Assembly: GCA_006937955.1 (NCBI GenBank)
Contig: SSNP01000006.1
Span: forward strand, 6,690,997-6,754,996
Reading direction: 5' to 3'
DNA: 64,000 nt
Source: Pachypanchax playfairii
Taxonomy: Eukaryota; Chordata; Actinopteri; Cyprinodontiformes; Aplocheilidae
Numbering within the stretch: position 1 is the first letter of the stretch; every line of letters begins with the position of its first letter. The translations under genes and the position numbers were made by a program. Shown in pieces: positions 1 through 13,987 of this stretch. A model generated the notes under the pieces. The model was not told the origin of the DNA. It saw only the letters and a list, made by a program, of their open reading frames with translations, and made no database searches.

Positions 1-2907
1 AAAAGCAGCAGGCTTCAAGGAATTAATTTTATTTTGAAATGGAATTAAGACACGTCAGGTTTTACGACTGATTCAAATCAGATTATTTTATTAATTAAAT
101 AAAAAGTCAATAAGTTAGTGTTTGCTGGCATCCACTAAAGTAAAGCAGATGGGTAGAAAATGTGCAGCGACATGTTCATGAAGATTGAGTTTCTGTTTTT
201 TTTTTGGTAACAAATATTTAATCTCATGAAATTACGTGGGATTATTTCTCTCCCTTGTTGTTTTGCATTGTGTAATTGCACTTTATAGGGATTAAGGGTG
301 AATCGTATCTGATTTTTGTTGCTCATGTTATCAGGCAGTATGTTGAGTTTCATATTAGCCCTGGCTAACGTGACTTTCAAAATAAGAGTCTTAAAGTTCC
401 AACTTCTTAAAATATAAGAGTCTTTTATCATGTTAATGTGAAACATCAGTCATATTTTACTAAAGCTGTATGAGATGTGAAGCTGACTGTAAAACCAAGA
501 GGAGGAAGTTTGTTCTTGACTTGTTCAGCTACTGTGAAGCTACTTACAGCTAGAAGTGAGCCCCATTAAATAACCCCACAGTTAAATGACTCAGTACTGC
601 AGGTCTTGTTGAGCTACAACAATTTAAAGCACCTGAAAGGCACATCTCTTTATGTTTGCTTGAGTGAATCTGTGGAGTTCAAACTGCATTCTCTAAAATT
701 TATGAAGCTCAGAATGACAAAATAAGAGAGAGAGAAAGAGAAAATGGGGACGAGTGAAGGAGGGGTGATCTGCAACGTCTTTGTGAGCCAGAGTAAAGAA
801 ATCAGGAGCATCCTGGTTAGCAGCAAGACAAAGGGTTCTCCTGGGGATTCTTCTGACTTATCAGCTGATGCGTCTCAGGTTTACAAAGCGTACCTCCTCC
901 TATCTTCATGTAGTGCTCTCTCTCTCTCTCCCACCTGTACTCGTCCTCCTCTTCCTCTCTGTATCTGATCTCTGATGAGGAGAGAAGATGCTGCAGAGAC
1001 ACACAGGAAGTAACGTTTCCAAACAGCGAACAAATCAGACTTCTAGTCTCTTTCAGAAGTTGACCTGAAATATCTGATGCCTTTTGTTCTAAATGTCTTC
1101 ATCAACAGTCAAAATATATCCCAGTTTCCTCTTTTCAGAGGGATTAAAATCTGCAGGGACTTTTTAAAAAATCATGTAGAAATAAAAGACACATTAATTT
1201 AAAAAGCATCAACTTTCAGATTGTTGTTATATTGATTTAAAACACTGACTGAGACAAGTCTGCAGATGTTGTTTGGGTTCGTTAGTGACCTCCTGTGGGA
1301 CTTGTGATGAGCTCTGGAGTCATTCTGGTCAGCTATTCGCTTCTGAGGAGCTTCTATATTTATGGATAATGAATGTCACGGTGGTTCGCTGGAGTCCCAA
1401 ACCTTAGAAATGTCTCTGTCCCCGTCTCCAGAGAGAAACATCTTTGTTTTACATCTCTCCTCAAAAAGGGGGCAATTACTTTTTCCACACAAATCCAGGC
1501 TGGACAGCTTTTTTTTTTTTACCCCTTTTAAAAAAGAAATAATTATTTAAAAATTGCATTTTAAATTTTACTCAGATGAAACACATTTAAATGTGAGAAA
1601 AATCATGAAAGTATGAGGAAAGGATGTGAAAGTAAAGGTTAAACAGAGGCTCTACAGCACCACCTACTGAAACACGTGGTTCACTGCAGATACGTGTTCT
1701 CTGCCCTGTTTGAGGAAGCAGAGTGTATCGTTAATAATGTATTGCAGTCTCCCTCTCCTCTGCTTATGTTTTACATTAAGGTTGAATCAATACCAAACCG
1801 AGGCGCACGGCGGAGAGACTGAACGATGTGGGATCAGACGCTTTATTAATCGAGCCTCTGGTGACAAAAGACGTGGATTTTTACAGGCACATAAAAGCAG
1901 TTTAAAACTTGTTGATAAGCGAGTGATAACCCGTCAACCCTGATGATTAAAAGAGACGTCTGTTTAACTGTTTAAGTAAAGTGAAGCTTCTACGTTTCCC
2001 TGAAAATGTTTCCTGGAGGTAAAACTAACTGCATCTATATGTAGAAATGAGGATTAGAGAAAAGCAGATAAAATGAGTTATTATAGCAAAAAAGAGAGAA
2101 TGCACAATAAGTGAGTAGTTTAAGTCTCTACAAACTTCTTCAGCTCACGCATCAAGCATCAGTCTTCTTTGCATAATGTTCTCAGTTTAAAGTCCAGCAG
2201 TGTGACGGAGGAGCACTCCGGTGTAAATCTTCACTTCGGATCGGATGAATTATTTATTTTCGGAGCCTCTGAACACATCTGGACTGTGTGGCTCATGTCT
2301 GACTGTCACCCCCGCCCACTTTCATTTGCTGAGAGCAAAGAGGAGAAAGTGCTGATGTGTTGGTTCTGTGACAGGCTGATCTATTCTTCCAGCGTGAACT
2401 TTGACCCTTGCAGCAGGGTGTGTCTGAGTGTCTCAACGGGGGGGTGAGCATGTTGTGGAAAAAGCAGAGCGTCTTAACCCCATAAATCTTTTATCCAAAG
2501 AGCTCTACCTCTCTAACAGGATTAGTACTTTCCTACAAAATAAAAGCGTTGTATTGTAACATGTCTACAGGTGGCAAGTGCCAATTTTATTATGATCATT
2601 TCATTAATTATCTCTTATGGAAACAAAAAGGAACTTAATTTTTGAAAACATGTGCAAAACACATGCAGCAATGAGTGATTTAGAAACAAAAACCTTGTAA
2701 ACTTATAAAAACACGTTTTAACACAAAACAGGATTTATTTTATGAAAAATTTGTTTTAGCACATTTTTTACATGTTCAAAGAATCAAATGGGAAAAACAT
2801 TAAATGTATGTGATATTTGTGTAAAGGATATTATATTGTCATAAAAAAACACTGTTAATAATATAACTTTATGACCGTTGTGCGGTTTTAAAAGGATCAT
2901 ACTTGTA

Positions 2908-3232
2908 AGTGATGCAACGATACCACTTTTTTCATACCAATATTGATACTGAAATCTGAGTACTTGCATGATTAGATGTGATGAATTGGAAGAAATATTT
3001 TATTATCTTCTCTGCTTGTCACAACAAATGATGGTAAACTTGATGCAAAAATAAAATATTAATAAAAATGAACAACAAAACAAAAATTTCAAGTGAAAAA
3101 TAAACATTTTCAGGGAGATTATTGCAGATTTTTCACATTTTAAGTAACGGTTCATGGTATGGGTTAATTAACCGATACGAGTACATTAGAATGTGTCGGC
3201 CCCGATACCTGATACCAATATCGGCGCATACC
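2908..3232. mobile_element. MITE, copy A (hAT-like GATGCA...ATCGG termini)
   Basis: About 325 bp that recurs at 7111-7445. Both copies begin with a GATGCAA-type end, share an internal block (cttctctgcttgt, acaacaaatgat, gtgaaaaataaacattttc) and end with a tandemly degenerate 'cgataccaatatcgg' motif. The terminal GATGCA and ATCGGTGCATCC arms are inverted relative to each other, as in fish hAT-type MITEs. The superfamily is an inference; no target duplication is clear. Confidence 0.6.
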
Positions 3233-5649
3233 TGATATTTTTTTAAAGCAAAGGATTGTAGAAAAATCCACATTCATATTTAAAAGATTCTAAAACAGAC
3301 TCCTGCTTAAACTTGTGTTTTAAAAACTGTTTTATTAGAAAAGTAGAGAAATGATCATGTCAAACATTAAAAAAAGTAAATCTATCTGAGTACTAGGCAG
3401 GAATGGGGGCTGTTGTAGTGCCTATTTTCTAAAAACAAATCCACATATGCATCTTTTTATACCTGACATGCAGAAACGTGAACAATAAACAGCGAGTAAA
3501 AAAATAAATAAAGTCAAGCTTCCTCCTCCAGTGAGTTCATTCAGCATCAGAAGTGAAGTCGACTGAGCGAGACCGTCTAGACTGAACACTTATCAAGTGA
3601 ATTAGCCCTCCAGGTTTCACGTGAAGGGAAGGAGAATAATCTCATTAAAGATAAAATCCGTGTGAGCTCTCCTCTGTGTGTCTGTATGTATTATTGGAGG
3701 GTTTTATACGAGTATTTAACACTCACACATATTCTCTGCGTAAAGCACTGTAAGAAATCAGATATTTAATGTGAGAATCATTCTAAATGATGTCCACAGC
3801 TTCTTCTTCTCGCCTTCCCCTTTGATTGATTTCATATGTTCAGGTCCCCTCCCCCTCTGTGGAGTCTTCATCAGTCCTTCCTCTCCTCTCTTTGTGTTTG
3901 CATGTCCGAGCAGCCTCCTTTCGGGCTTGTTTCTGTGTTACTGTTAACACAGAGGCCTCGTCATCTTCCCTCCGACAGATGAATAACATCACCCTCTTTT
4001 CTCTTTAAATCCTTTTTTTTCTGAGTGAGTAAGCTCATTCATATGACACAGACACACGCAGCAGACCAGAGGCTTTGAACTGTAGTGATACTGTGTGGAG
4101 CTTCTGCAGCTGCTGAGCTGAAACCACAGGAACCGTAATGTCTTCCTCAGAAAGTTGGCCTTTCATTTTCTTTACTGCTACTCTGCAGTCCGTCCTGTGC
4201 ATCTTGTAAACTTTCAGTAACTTAAATAGGAACGAGGACTAAAATTGAAACGTTGATGTTTTTTTAGATTATGATCCGAGGGATGTTTTGCATCGAGTTG
4301 AGAGCAGACGAATCAGAGTTCAGTCCTGGCACAGACTCAGTTCAGACAGATGGTCAGGAGCGATTCATAGAAGTGTTCCCCCCCCCCAAAAAAAAAAAAA
4401 AAATTGCTGACATCATGCCATAGAAGCATAAACTACAGCTTTTACATCTACCAAAACAAAGACAAAATAATGTGTAAATGTTTTAAAATACCTTTAATTT
4501 CAGTTTTTCTTCAGACTTTTGCTGCTTTCCCAATCACTTTCTGTCCAGTTTGTATATTTGACGATTAGGAACATGGAGGTGAACAATGTTAATGTTTGAG
4601 CTAGTAACTTTGTAAATGAACTTGCTGCAGCTAAAATACTGTTTTATTTGTCCGTGTAATCGTTCATATTTCTCGTAGATTCAGTTAAAGACACGGACAG
4701 ACTGCTGACAGAGTACCCAGAGATCACATTCAAAACAGGCTCAACATTATGTTGTTATTCATCACAACACGGCATTAAAAAAAATTTAATGCCTGAATGA
4801 TTCATTTTTGTCCTAATAAAAAAATATTTCTCTGGCCAGTTAATGGACCAAATAATGAGTGAAAAAACAGGAAAAGTCTAAAGAACAGCTATAAAACTGA
4901 AGAACTATTGAGTAATTCCACTTTAAAAGAAATGAAGGATGACTGAATACTTCTACACTCTAATAAATTGGGATGAATTACCCAAAATAGTATCAGTAAA
5001 CTTTTTATATGTAGTCTTAGTGGACTTACTCATGTAAGAAATAAGGTGTCTTCCTATTCTTACTGATAGACGACTGATTGCACACAAGCTGCTGCGGGAC
5101 TCGATGTATGTTTGATGCTGTAACACAAGCGTCTGGATCAGCCTACCTCTGACCTGCAGCAGCATGCGGGACTCCAGGAACATGATGTCATTATCACCTG
5201 TTTTATTCTGTGAGATAATCAACAGAATTAGATATTTTAGATAAAGACAGGAAGGAGAATCAGCTCACAGCAAGGAAATAAGGGTTCAGAGTTACGGGCC
5301 ACAGATTATCTCTATGTATTGATTTATAAAATGTGTTTTAAAGGATGTTATAATAAGGCCTACAAAATGTTTTAATATGAGTTTAAACTCGAGATGGAAA
5401 CAGAAAAACAAACTAAAATAACATGGAAGAACAAAGAAAAGGTACAACTGTTAGTAAGATTATACGAAAACATCTAACCGAACTAAAAAGACAAAAATGA
5501 GGTGGTTAAAAATAAGATGAAAACCACACGATAAACAAAAAAACAGTCAGTATGAAGAAATAGAGAAAGATATTGAAATCCCAAACTGTAGATGTGTTGG
5601 TAAATGCACCCAGATCCAGGGACTCAATGATACAATCAAAATAAATACT

Positions 5650-5900
5650 TCCATAAAGAAAAACAATCAGCTGACACGGCAACAAAACAGGGAGTACAAG
5701 TTGTTACAGGCATCGATTTCTAGAGAAACACGGAGGTGAGACACAGACAGAGTTGACGGTAGTGACTGAGAAATAAAATGAAGAAACCAAGTTGTATTTA
5801 TAGAGAGGGAGAGTAGCTGCAGAGGAAATGCAAGGACCAATCAGGAGAATGCAGAATCAGGTGTGACTCATTAGCCAGATAGAGACGAACCCATGAGCGG
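5650..5900 (-). other. possible LTR/promoter-like fragment
   Basis: Read on the minus strand this segment has a CCAAT-type box (attggtcc), a short GC-rich stretch and then TATAAATA (5795-5802), followed by a T/C-rich leader. That layout resembles a retroviral-type U3/R region. No boundaries, TG...CA ends or target duplication were seen, so this is a weak suggestion only. Confidence 0.2.
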
Positions 5901-6233
5901 AGAACCGAAAGTAAATTATAAAAGAACCACATTTACAGCCACAGCACTAGTAACACTAGGTTTTGTAGAATGGAAGCAGATGGAGATGTGTCGGCCATCT
6001 TTAAATCTGTTGGTGATAAGAGTTCTGAGGATATAGGAATTATGATCAGAGGCCTCTGTGATTGTTCCGTAAGTTTTCATAAAATAATCCGTGTTAATCG
6101 AGGAGAAATTGTTGAATATTTTGCATGTGACGGAACAGTTTTCTATGCTAACGTGTTTTTGCATTTTTCCTGTTTGTGGCTAGTTGATCTAGTTTCTTGT
6201 TTTAATGAATGATTTTTTCTTTCCTTCTGTCAG

Positions 6234-6601
6234 GCTCTTGTTTCTGGGTGGCGGTCCTTGATGGACGTGTGGTGGGCATTGTAGCAGCGCAGGGTCACGA
6301 GGACGACAACACCGTGGAGCTGCGGCGTATGTCGGTGGACTCCCGTTACAGAGGTAAAGGCATCGCAAAGGCCCTGGGTCGTCGCGTTCTAGAGTACGCC
6401 GTTCGCAACAACTACGCCGCCGTGGTCCTCGGAACAACCGCCGTCAAGTTGGCAGCTCACAAGCTGTACGAGTCGCTGGGCTTCCACAGGACGGACCAGA
6501 GCGAGGACTACAGGCTACCCGGGATGAGCCGCTCGCCGCTAGAGAGGCTCTTCTTCCAGATCCGCCACTGCCGCTACCGCCTGCAGCTTCGTGAGGAGTG
6601 A
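6234..6601 (+). CDS. nat8l: nat8l, last coding exon (aspartate N-acetyltransferase)
   Basis: C-terminal exon of N-acetyltransferase 8-like, a membrane-associated GNAT enzyme that in vertebrates acetylates L-aspartate with acetyl-CoA to make N-acetylaspartate, mainly in neurons. The exon follows a pyrimidine-rich 3' splice site (ttccttctgtcag, AG at 6232-6233) and starts in phase with GC completing a Gly codon. It encodes 122 residues, ending at TGA 6599-6601. The sequence opens SCFWVAVLDG, followed by VGIVAAQ and NTVELRRMSVDSRYRGKGIA. The last of these holds the RxxGxG/A acetyl-CoA pyrophosphate-binding loop of GNAT enzymes. Then come VVLGTTAVKLAAHKLYESLG and the ending YRLQLREE, which by memory matches human NAT8L almost residue for residue. 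The codons are much more GC-rich than the flanks. The N-terminal disordered part, the membrane hairpin and the first exons are not in the window. A close NAT8-family paralogue is possible, but the C-terminus favours nat8l. Confidence 0.94.
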
Positions 6602-6920
6602 GACGTGAAGGAGAGGAGAGAGAAAGATGGAGAGGCAGAGATGGAGGAAAAAGGGGACAAAGAGAGCAAAAACCTTCCTTCACCTTACAGCTCCAACTGC
6701 ATCATCTGCTCTGACCGCTTTATTTATTTTGTGCCGTTAGCGATATCCTTTAGTAACACTTTTACTATTTTGTGGTAAAATCACTAACGTTTTTATTACT
6801 TTTGTTGCTGTTAGTTTTGTATTATATTTACATTTCAAATGACTTTTATTTCTTTTTCTCTATTTTAATAATCTACTTATTTTTGGTATTCTGGCTCCTT
6901 TTATTCCACCTTGGAGAAAA
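6602..6920 (+). other. nat8l proximal 3'UTR
   Basis: This sequence directly follows the nat8l stop. It begins purine-rich (gaaggagaggagagagaaagatgg) and becomes T-rich. No AATAAA was seen in this part. The first AATAAA-type strings downstream are near 7262 (inside a MITE) and 7608, so the true 3' end is unresolved and may lie well downstream. Confidence 0.5.
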
Positions 6921-7110
6921 GAACAAAAAAAATGGCTAAGTGGCACCCTAACTAAGCCCCGCCCCCAGCCACTTTAACCTAAAGGTTCTGTCTCAGGCCC
7001 TGTCTACACAAACTCACTACAATATCATCTCCTTATGCGCAGCTTATCAATCGATTCTTACAAACACTTTGGTTTAAAGTTTAGAACTAGTTCTTAGTAT
7101 TTCATTGTGA

Positions 7111-7445
7111 AAGGATGCAATAATATCACAAACCGATACTTAGATCAGAAAACTTGCCTATACCAAATACCAATACCGACACAAACAAATGCAGTGAATT
7201 GGACGGAATGTTGTATTTTCTTCTCTGCTTGTTACAACAAATGATAGTGAACTAGATAAAAAATAAAACATTTATAAAAATGACCAAAAAACTAAAATTT
7301 AAAGTGAAAAATAAACATTTTCTGTGAAATTACTGCAGAGTTTCCACATTTTAAGTATCGGTTCATGGTATCGGTTAACTAACAGATGCCGTAAATTAGA
7401 ATGGTAACGATACCCAATACCCAATACAGGTATCGGTGCATCCTT
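7111..7445. mobile_element. MITE, copy B (same family as 2908-3232)
   Basis: Starts AAGGATGCAA and ends ATCGGTGCATCCTT, giving inverted ends of about 10 bp (AAGGATGCA). The interior matches the copy at 2908-3232 (ttctctgcttgttacaac, gtgaaaaataaacattttc, ttcatggtatcggttaac). The cleaner ends here define the family better than copy A. hAT-type is inferred from the ends only. Confidence 0.65.
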
Positions 7446-10400
7446 AATTGAGATCCTGGGAAATCTATTTGGAGGGAAACGGACATCATTGCGTCGCATA
7501 CATTTTTTTTTTACAAATTTTTTGAGGATCCGATTAGCTTTTCATCATTTTGTTGTTAAACTTTGTCCGTATGCTGAAAAGGTTGGTAAGCTACAATTTG
7601 GGGGGAATAATAAATAATTATTTATGCATTAATTTGTAATCAGAAGTCCGAATTTCCAAGTTTCAAGTTGGAATTCGGACTCAGAAGGTCATGAATTTGA
7701 TGGCTGCCCATATAACCCTAACCCATATACGCTTAGAATTTGTTGTATTTTTACATGAAGGTAATTTGGACATTTTTGTCACCTATTGGTTGAACGTGGC
7801 TTTTTTCCTCATTAAATTCCACATTTTCATCAGGATCAAGTTATTTCTCTCAAAGAGGAGAAAATATTTACTTGAGAGAAATAAGAAGTGTAGTCAGGGC
7901 CTCAGAACACAACTCCTCCCTTAACCCCTCCCTCAGCACCTCAAGCCTCCAGATCCAACACCCCCTTTTAAAAACTAGCAGACAAATTTAGGTATAGTGA
8001 ATTGTAATAAAAAACAGAGTCCTGCTGCACTCGGGAGGGATGGAAGGGAGGTGCATATTTGGTTAATTTGAGAGGGAAATCTAGTTGTCTTGCAGTGTTA
8101 GACTGTGTGTGTTTAGAGAACCTTGTCTCACACACACACACATTCCCCCAAGACAACATATTGAAGCACAGCAAGGGTGTGTTACTGATCCCCACAGTGA
8201 AAGAGGACAACAGGATGGTCACTGGAACGTGTCCTAAATGGACATGAATCAACGTGAGACCTCGAACACCTCCCTCTTTCATCTACTGCTTCACTGGGTC
8301 TGCACCTCTTTTGTTTTATTCCTCTATCATTCTCAGAGCTGAGGAGAAGGTCTCTGATTGGCTGAGGTGACAGGAGGTGGAGCTTTCTCTCTGAGTTACA
8401 ATGATAAATCCTAAGAGATGGTAAAAGCTGCATGTCAGAGCTTGTGTGTGTGTATTTGTGCATGTACATGTGATTGTTGAGATTATCTCACATTTTATCA
8501 AACGGCCGTCAACAATCGTTTGATATGAGACCGATGAATCTTTCCTGCGAAATAACTTATCACCCCGCCTTTCTACTTAAACTGTTTACTAATTAAATCA
8601 ATACGAACATTTTGAATACGTTTAACTAATAATTTGTAATTTTATTAAAAAAAATCCACATTTAAATATGCAAATTCTACTGTCAAAAGTATGACAATGA
8701 CTAAGTAGCTGCAGTCTAGACATCATGTCCTCAATCCAGGAACAACTCGGGCGAAACGTGACATTGAGCAATACTTACAAATGTACAGTATGTGACTGAG
8801 CACAAACAGCAACTAGAACCCATTTATTGGCATCAATAAACCACATCTCACACGTGTTTTTAATGTGTACAGAGAAGAAAACTCATGTAGCAAATGTCAA
8901 AGTTTATCCTACAAAAAGCTCTCTCCATCTCCATGGTCCCACCGAACAACCAGCAGTAGATCCAGCTACTCTGAGTCTGAGCTGTTTCATCAAAACATTT
9001 GTAGAAAGTGACATATCAGAAAATAAAACGTGATAAAAAAAAGCACAAAAGACAAAAAAGGGGATTAAAACAAGTATAAAAGGGAAAAAAATCAGCACCA
9101 ACTATCCATCCTTTCCTTCTTCCTCGCCTTTTCATTCAATCTGTCTGCAACCCTGGGCTTGACCAAACCCCTTGTATTCAAACAATGACCCCCCCTCTTC
9201 CCACCCCCTCGTCTCTCTCCCAAATTCCCATCCATTTCTTTCTCATTTCTGCATGTGCCCCGGAGCCTTGCTGCACAGCTTTAATTACTCTATTTAAAGC
9301 TCGTCGGACCAGTCCAAGACCCCGTTCTTGTCGCAGCGACGGGACAGACTGGTGCCAGGTTGCACATCATGTATGGTTGCGTGTACATGGGTGTGTTGCA
9401 GAGGACTCAGACACTGAGTGTGTGGATATGTGTGTGTGTGGAAGGAGTTGGTGCAGACGTACCGACTGCAGCGCCGCCTGGATGAAGCTATGCCTGCCAG
9501 CCAACTGTAAAACGCAAACTGCAATGCAAGTGTGACATGCCTCTGTACCCGATGTGTGTACGATGCCTGCCCTGGAAATGCGTAGAAAAAAAAAACATGA
9601 TAATAATACACATGTACTATATATATATTATAAATATACAAAGAAAATAAGTTTCCTTTAAAGGCAAACTTTTAAAACAAATACGTGTTTCATTAAAAAA
9701 AAAAAAAAAGAAAAAATCTATTCAATTTGCATGAAATGTGTCTGTGAATGCTGATTTAACTTTAAAAGGAGAAGCTCTGACCACACAGCAAACAGCTGAG
9801 GAGTAAACTAATCTTTCATTTTACATTGTTAAATTCATTCTTTTGTGATCAAGAGAAAGGTGCAAAGTCGATCCTAGAGACAAGCAAATGATTAAAAAAG
9901 AACTCGTAAATGAAAAATCCAATCCTTACAAGCAGCTGCTGAGATTCTCTCCATCATCTGCTCAACGAAAAGAACGTTAGTCTCGTTTGATGCTCCTCTT
10001 CTGTTTAACCAGCATTTAGTCACATATCACAACAAATTTTAAAAGCATCAGCTGAAGGACAAAACTGTATCTAATACCTTTAAATGCCAAAAAAAAAAAC
10101 CCAAAACAAAGTCTTAGTACAAATCTGTTTACATTTATATCTAACTCTGGATTGAATTTTTGCAACATGATTAACACGTTTACAGACGATCTAATATGAT
10201 ACTTACAGTGGATAAAAAACTCATCACACCTTTGAACTGCTAGACGTCATACTGGCTTTAGTCCAACTCTCCAAAACTCTTTGATGAAATAATCTCAGAT
10301 CTCTTTGAAAATAAACCAATCCAAAAAGGAATTTATGCAAAAAAGAAAAAAAAAAAGATGTGGCACAAAAGCATAGAACAGTAAGATTTTCAGATTATTT

Positions 10401-11318
10401 TAGATTATTTAACCACCTCTCTTTATCTATACTGGCTTATTTTGGAACGTTCAAAAACCTAAACTTGAATAAGAACGAGAGTGAGAAGACATTCAAATCT
10501 TTTACCAATATTAAAATCTGTCAGACATTTCTGCCATTTTCAGCTTATATGTGATGAACATATTTTGGGAGAAACCATCATCCTGGACTAAGGCGGGGGG
10601 GGGAGGGCCTTATGCACTATAAAGATGGAATATCGTGTTGACTGCATGACTTAGGCTAGTTCAACAGAGACTTTTGAATCGTAATGACATGCAGTCATTT
10701 ATTTCTAGTCTGCAAAATGTATGTTTACTACTTCATTTGAATGCTTCCCTCAACTCCTAAGACTGGTCTTGCATACCGAGTAGAATGTAGTAAACTGTAT
10801 TCGATGTCAACATCTTCTAACATCTAACTTCATTCATTTTAAGGCCTCTGCTGATGGACAATCTAAAAACTATCTCACGTGTCTTTCTGTTGGAGTTTTC
10901 TGTGATTATGCATCTTTTTCCTCAGACCCCCTTCATGCAGCATCACAGCTGCAACTACCATGTAAATAATCAGCCAGAATGTTGATGGATCTTTGCAGGG
11001 CAGAGGGCTGTAGATATATAAATACATGATGTTGGGCTTGTGTGGCTTGGTCATGGAGAATTGATACGTGTTGTACTGGTGTGGAATGATCTTCTATTGG
11101 GTAGCTGCATTTTGATGAGGTCCAATCGTTTGTGGGATCTTTATGGGAACTTGCTGCTGATGTATTGAGCATCTAATAGGATGGAGAGAATCATCCTGTG
11201 TGAAGAGGATCTTATGTTTGAAGACTGAAAGTGAATGTTTCTGCTGAAAAGATGGTTAAACTGAGAGGTTCTGAAGCTAAAGATTAATGTGATCAGTTTA
11301 TTAAAAACATAAGTGACC

Positions 11319-11746
11319 ATGGCCTTTTCTCAATATGAGTGCTTGTGTGGACTTGTGTACTTAAGAAATGTCATCAACGTTGGACGTTGCAAGTACGCTT
11401 AACATTCCCAGAAGTGTTCTTGCACCGCCCATTTTATCGAGGACGCAACAAAGCTTGGACCAGTAAGGTATCCCATAATGCATTGCGTCAAAAAACGTTT
11501 TATCTACAAAAAAAGTTTAAGTCTATCATATTTTCTTTTTAATTTCTTTCACTTATATACTACGATAGGACGTTTGCTTGCGTATTTCATGTCAGTTTTT
11601 TAACCGTAGCATAAAGGAAAATTTGTTGCCGTGACAACGCAGTACGGTTCTGTTCCAAATGCCGTCCTTGTACTCCCGTACTCGGTAGAACGAACTTTCT
11701 AGTGTACTTGCTAAGAGCGTACTTGAGTACTGAGAAGCAGCCCATG
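11319..11746. mobile_element. MITE with ATGGGCTGCTTCTCA-type ends
   Basis: The left end CATGGCCTTTTCTCAATATG and the reverse complement of the right end, CATGGGCTGCTTCTCAGTAC, are imperfect inverted repeats. They continue into related 'agtac..agtacgc' blocks on both sides. The interior of about 430 bp has no coding potential. This is the common fish non-autonomous transposon layout; superfamily not assigned. Confidence 0.5.
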
Positions 11747-12119
11747 TTGATCTCGATCCAGCTCACGAATTAAACAAAATATCCTGTATATCAAAACTAC
11801 AGGTGTCCATACCTGGTAGGTGTACGGTGTGAGTCTGATGTTGATCCATAGCACAGTCCTGAATGTAACTACCAACATTTTGTTTTAGGCCTTTTCTGGT
11901 TCTTTTGTGTTGATGTAATGAATGAAAAGAATAACAGGAGAGGAACAGATTACAGATCACCTGCAAATATAAATAGTTGTATTAACTCTTAATGTATTAT
12001 TTACAGCAGCTCGTCAAGTCTGCTGGTTTCAACAGATCCTGATTTTGTTTTATCTTTTTGTTTCAGAAAATAGTTGTTGACTGGAATGTTTCACCTAATG
12101 AGGGGGGGGGGGGGGGGGG

Positions 12120-12135
12120 NNNNNNNNNNNNNNNN
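12120..12135. other. assembly gap in poly-G tract
   Basis: Sixteen Ns flanked by a run of about 18 G on the left and GAGGGGGGAGG on the right. The gap probably reflects sequencing failure in a G-rich, quadruplex-prone tract, so the tract length is unknown. Confidence 0.9.
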
Positions 12136-13987
12136 GAGGGGGGAGGAATGTGTCACATTGGCAGTTAACAGCAGATGTGTGTTTGTGTATGAGTGTATGA
12201 GGGGTGGAGGTAGTCTGCAGCAACAGAGTTCCCCGGCATGGACTCCCAATTGTGGATTGAGTGGACTGGACAGAGACCAAGTCCCAATACCACTAAAGCA
12301 CTTGTAGCACAACTGTGTCTTACTTTGCTATTATTGTACAGTGCAGGTAGATTGCATTTCCTTTTTCTTACATTTTCCTATGAAGATTCGGGATGTTTCA
12401 CGTTCTTTCAATTGTATTTATTTTAAAATACACAAATGACCGTGCACGGTTGATGCTACGACCCATGGCTGATTTTTGAAGGTGGAAATTTGCCAAAGGT
12501 GGTAGGAACTGCTGTATTTTTATTCCTGATATTATTTATATTCTGTTGAAGACGTTCCTGCCCATGTGCCATCTAATCAAGCAATAAATGCAACCGGACA
12601 AAACAACAAAAAATAAATATAACGCTATTTACGAGGATTTCATTTGAAAACACCAAATGCTGCACTGATATTATCTCCCTTATATTGCAGCAACTAGTGA
12701 CGGTCAATTATGAATGATTATCATATCAAAAACTGGAGCGGAGTTTGTAAAGTGTTTTCTCTCTTTTTGTATCTTTTTTTAAAATATGTTTTACTTGAAC
12801 TCAGAACTGAAGTGTACATCTGCATAGTTGTACAGATGCATATAAGAAATGACACGAGGGAGACAGTAGATGCTAAAGAATGAGCAGTTTAAGCAGACGG
12901 GGATTAAAAACCAATGCAGCCGCGCTGAAAACGCTTTAACAGTAGCTTTCATTCAACCACAAGGATTTCTGGGTAATTAACTCAGCCAAGCACTGAAAAT
13001 GTATCACAATATGACTCAAATTGTTCATCTCAAATCAGCATGTTGATGTTTTTTCCAGTTGAGATTCAAAACATTTCTTGTAAAGCTATAAAGTCGGTTT
13101 TATGTTAAATAGAACTCTGAGGTTGGACAGTGATGTAAACTTATACTAAAATCGGGTGTATTTATCGACACTCATGTGTTAAATTTCTGCCCTGGTTCTG
13201 TGACCCTGTATCTGGGTTCGGACCGGGTCCTTCTTGTGCCGCCTATCTGCTTGAAGTCTGCAGCAGCACCGGTTCTGCTAGCTCTCTGTTTGCTGTAGTA
13301 TGTGCACGCCTCTGCCTCGTCATGGCTGTTGTCTGTTGCCATGGAAACCAAGCCGCACAAAGCACAGCAGGAAGCCGACGTGCAGCCACGCAGAGGGGAG
13401 GCAGGCTGGTTGACCTCTATAGTCTAAGAGTGGAAAGAGGAACTGATAGATGGAGGAATAAACTCAAGGGGGAAGGGAGTTTAAATGCCACAGAGGGAAC
13501 TGTGTGTCTGATGCCTTCAAGTTCAATGGGAAATTTAAGAAACGGGAGTGATTGTGGAAAGGTGAGCAGTGAGTAAACGGTGGTCCATTTAGATCGGGCT
13601 GGTTACAGAAAGGGATGCTGATGCTGTGGGATTTAACTTATTTGTGTTTCATGAGATGACGATCATGACAAATTAGACATGTTCAGTTCAACCAGTCTGT
13701 CTGAATCCCAGTGACAGTGAAGTTTCAACAAATCTCTCATATTTCCCTCTGTGTCATTTCTTTAGCAGAATGTTGTAAAATGACACCAGAATTATTATTA
13801 TTATTATTATAACTTCGATCCCTTTCTTTTATACTGACAACTAGAACACTGTATAGATGTAAAGATGGGACTTCTTGCATTGTGGTAACGATGACTGAAA
13901 CATGGATGTATATATATTGTATCAAATAAAAAGACAATGCATTAAGCTTTTACTTGAGTATTACACACAATTTTTCATGTCAAAGTC

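Larger units (their letters stand above)
1..6233 (+). other. nat8l intron (5' side outside window)
   Basis: This stretch precedes the 3' splice site of the nat8l last exon. I looked for the preceding exon, which in this family encodes the membrane-proximal segment ending near DMADIEQYYM, and did not find it, so it probably lies left of the window. Short open frames here have no recognisable domains. The stretch contains one short MITE (2908-3232), a possible LTR-like fragment near 5650-5900, a C7/A15 run at about 4380-4404, and otherwise AT-rich sequence in which I see nothing. Confidence 0.6.

Noticed and set aside
5970..6212. 80-codon + ORF directly upstream of the nat8l exon
   Set aside because: It does not resemble the expected nat8l membrane segment and lies in the intron before the 3' splice site.
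9185..9641. Opposed 115-116 codon ORFs
   Set aside because: Cys/His/Tyr-rich translations of GT/CA-rich and TA-rich sequence without splice sites or domains. Possibly part of a long nat8l 3'UTR.
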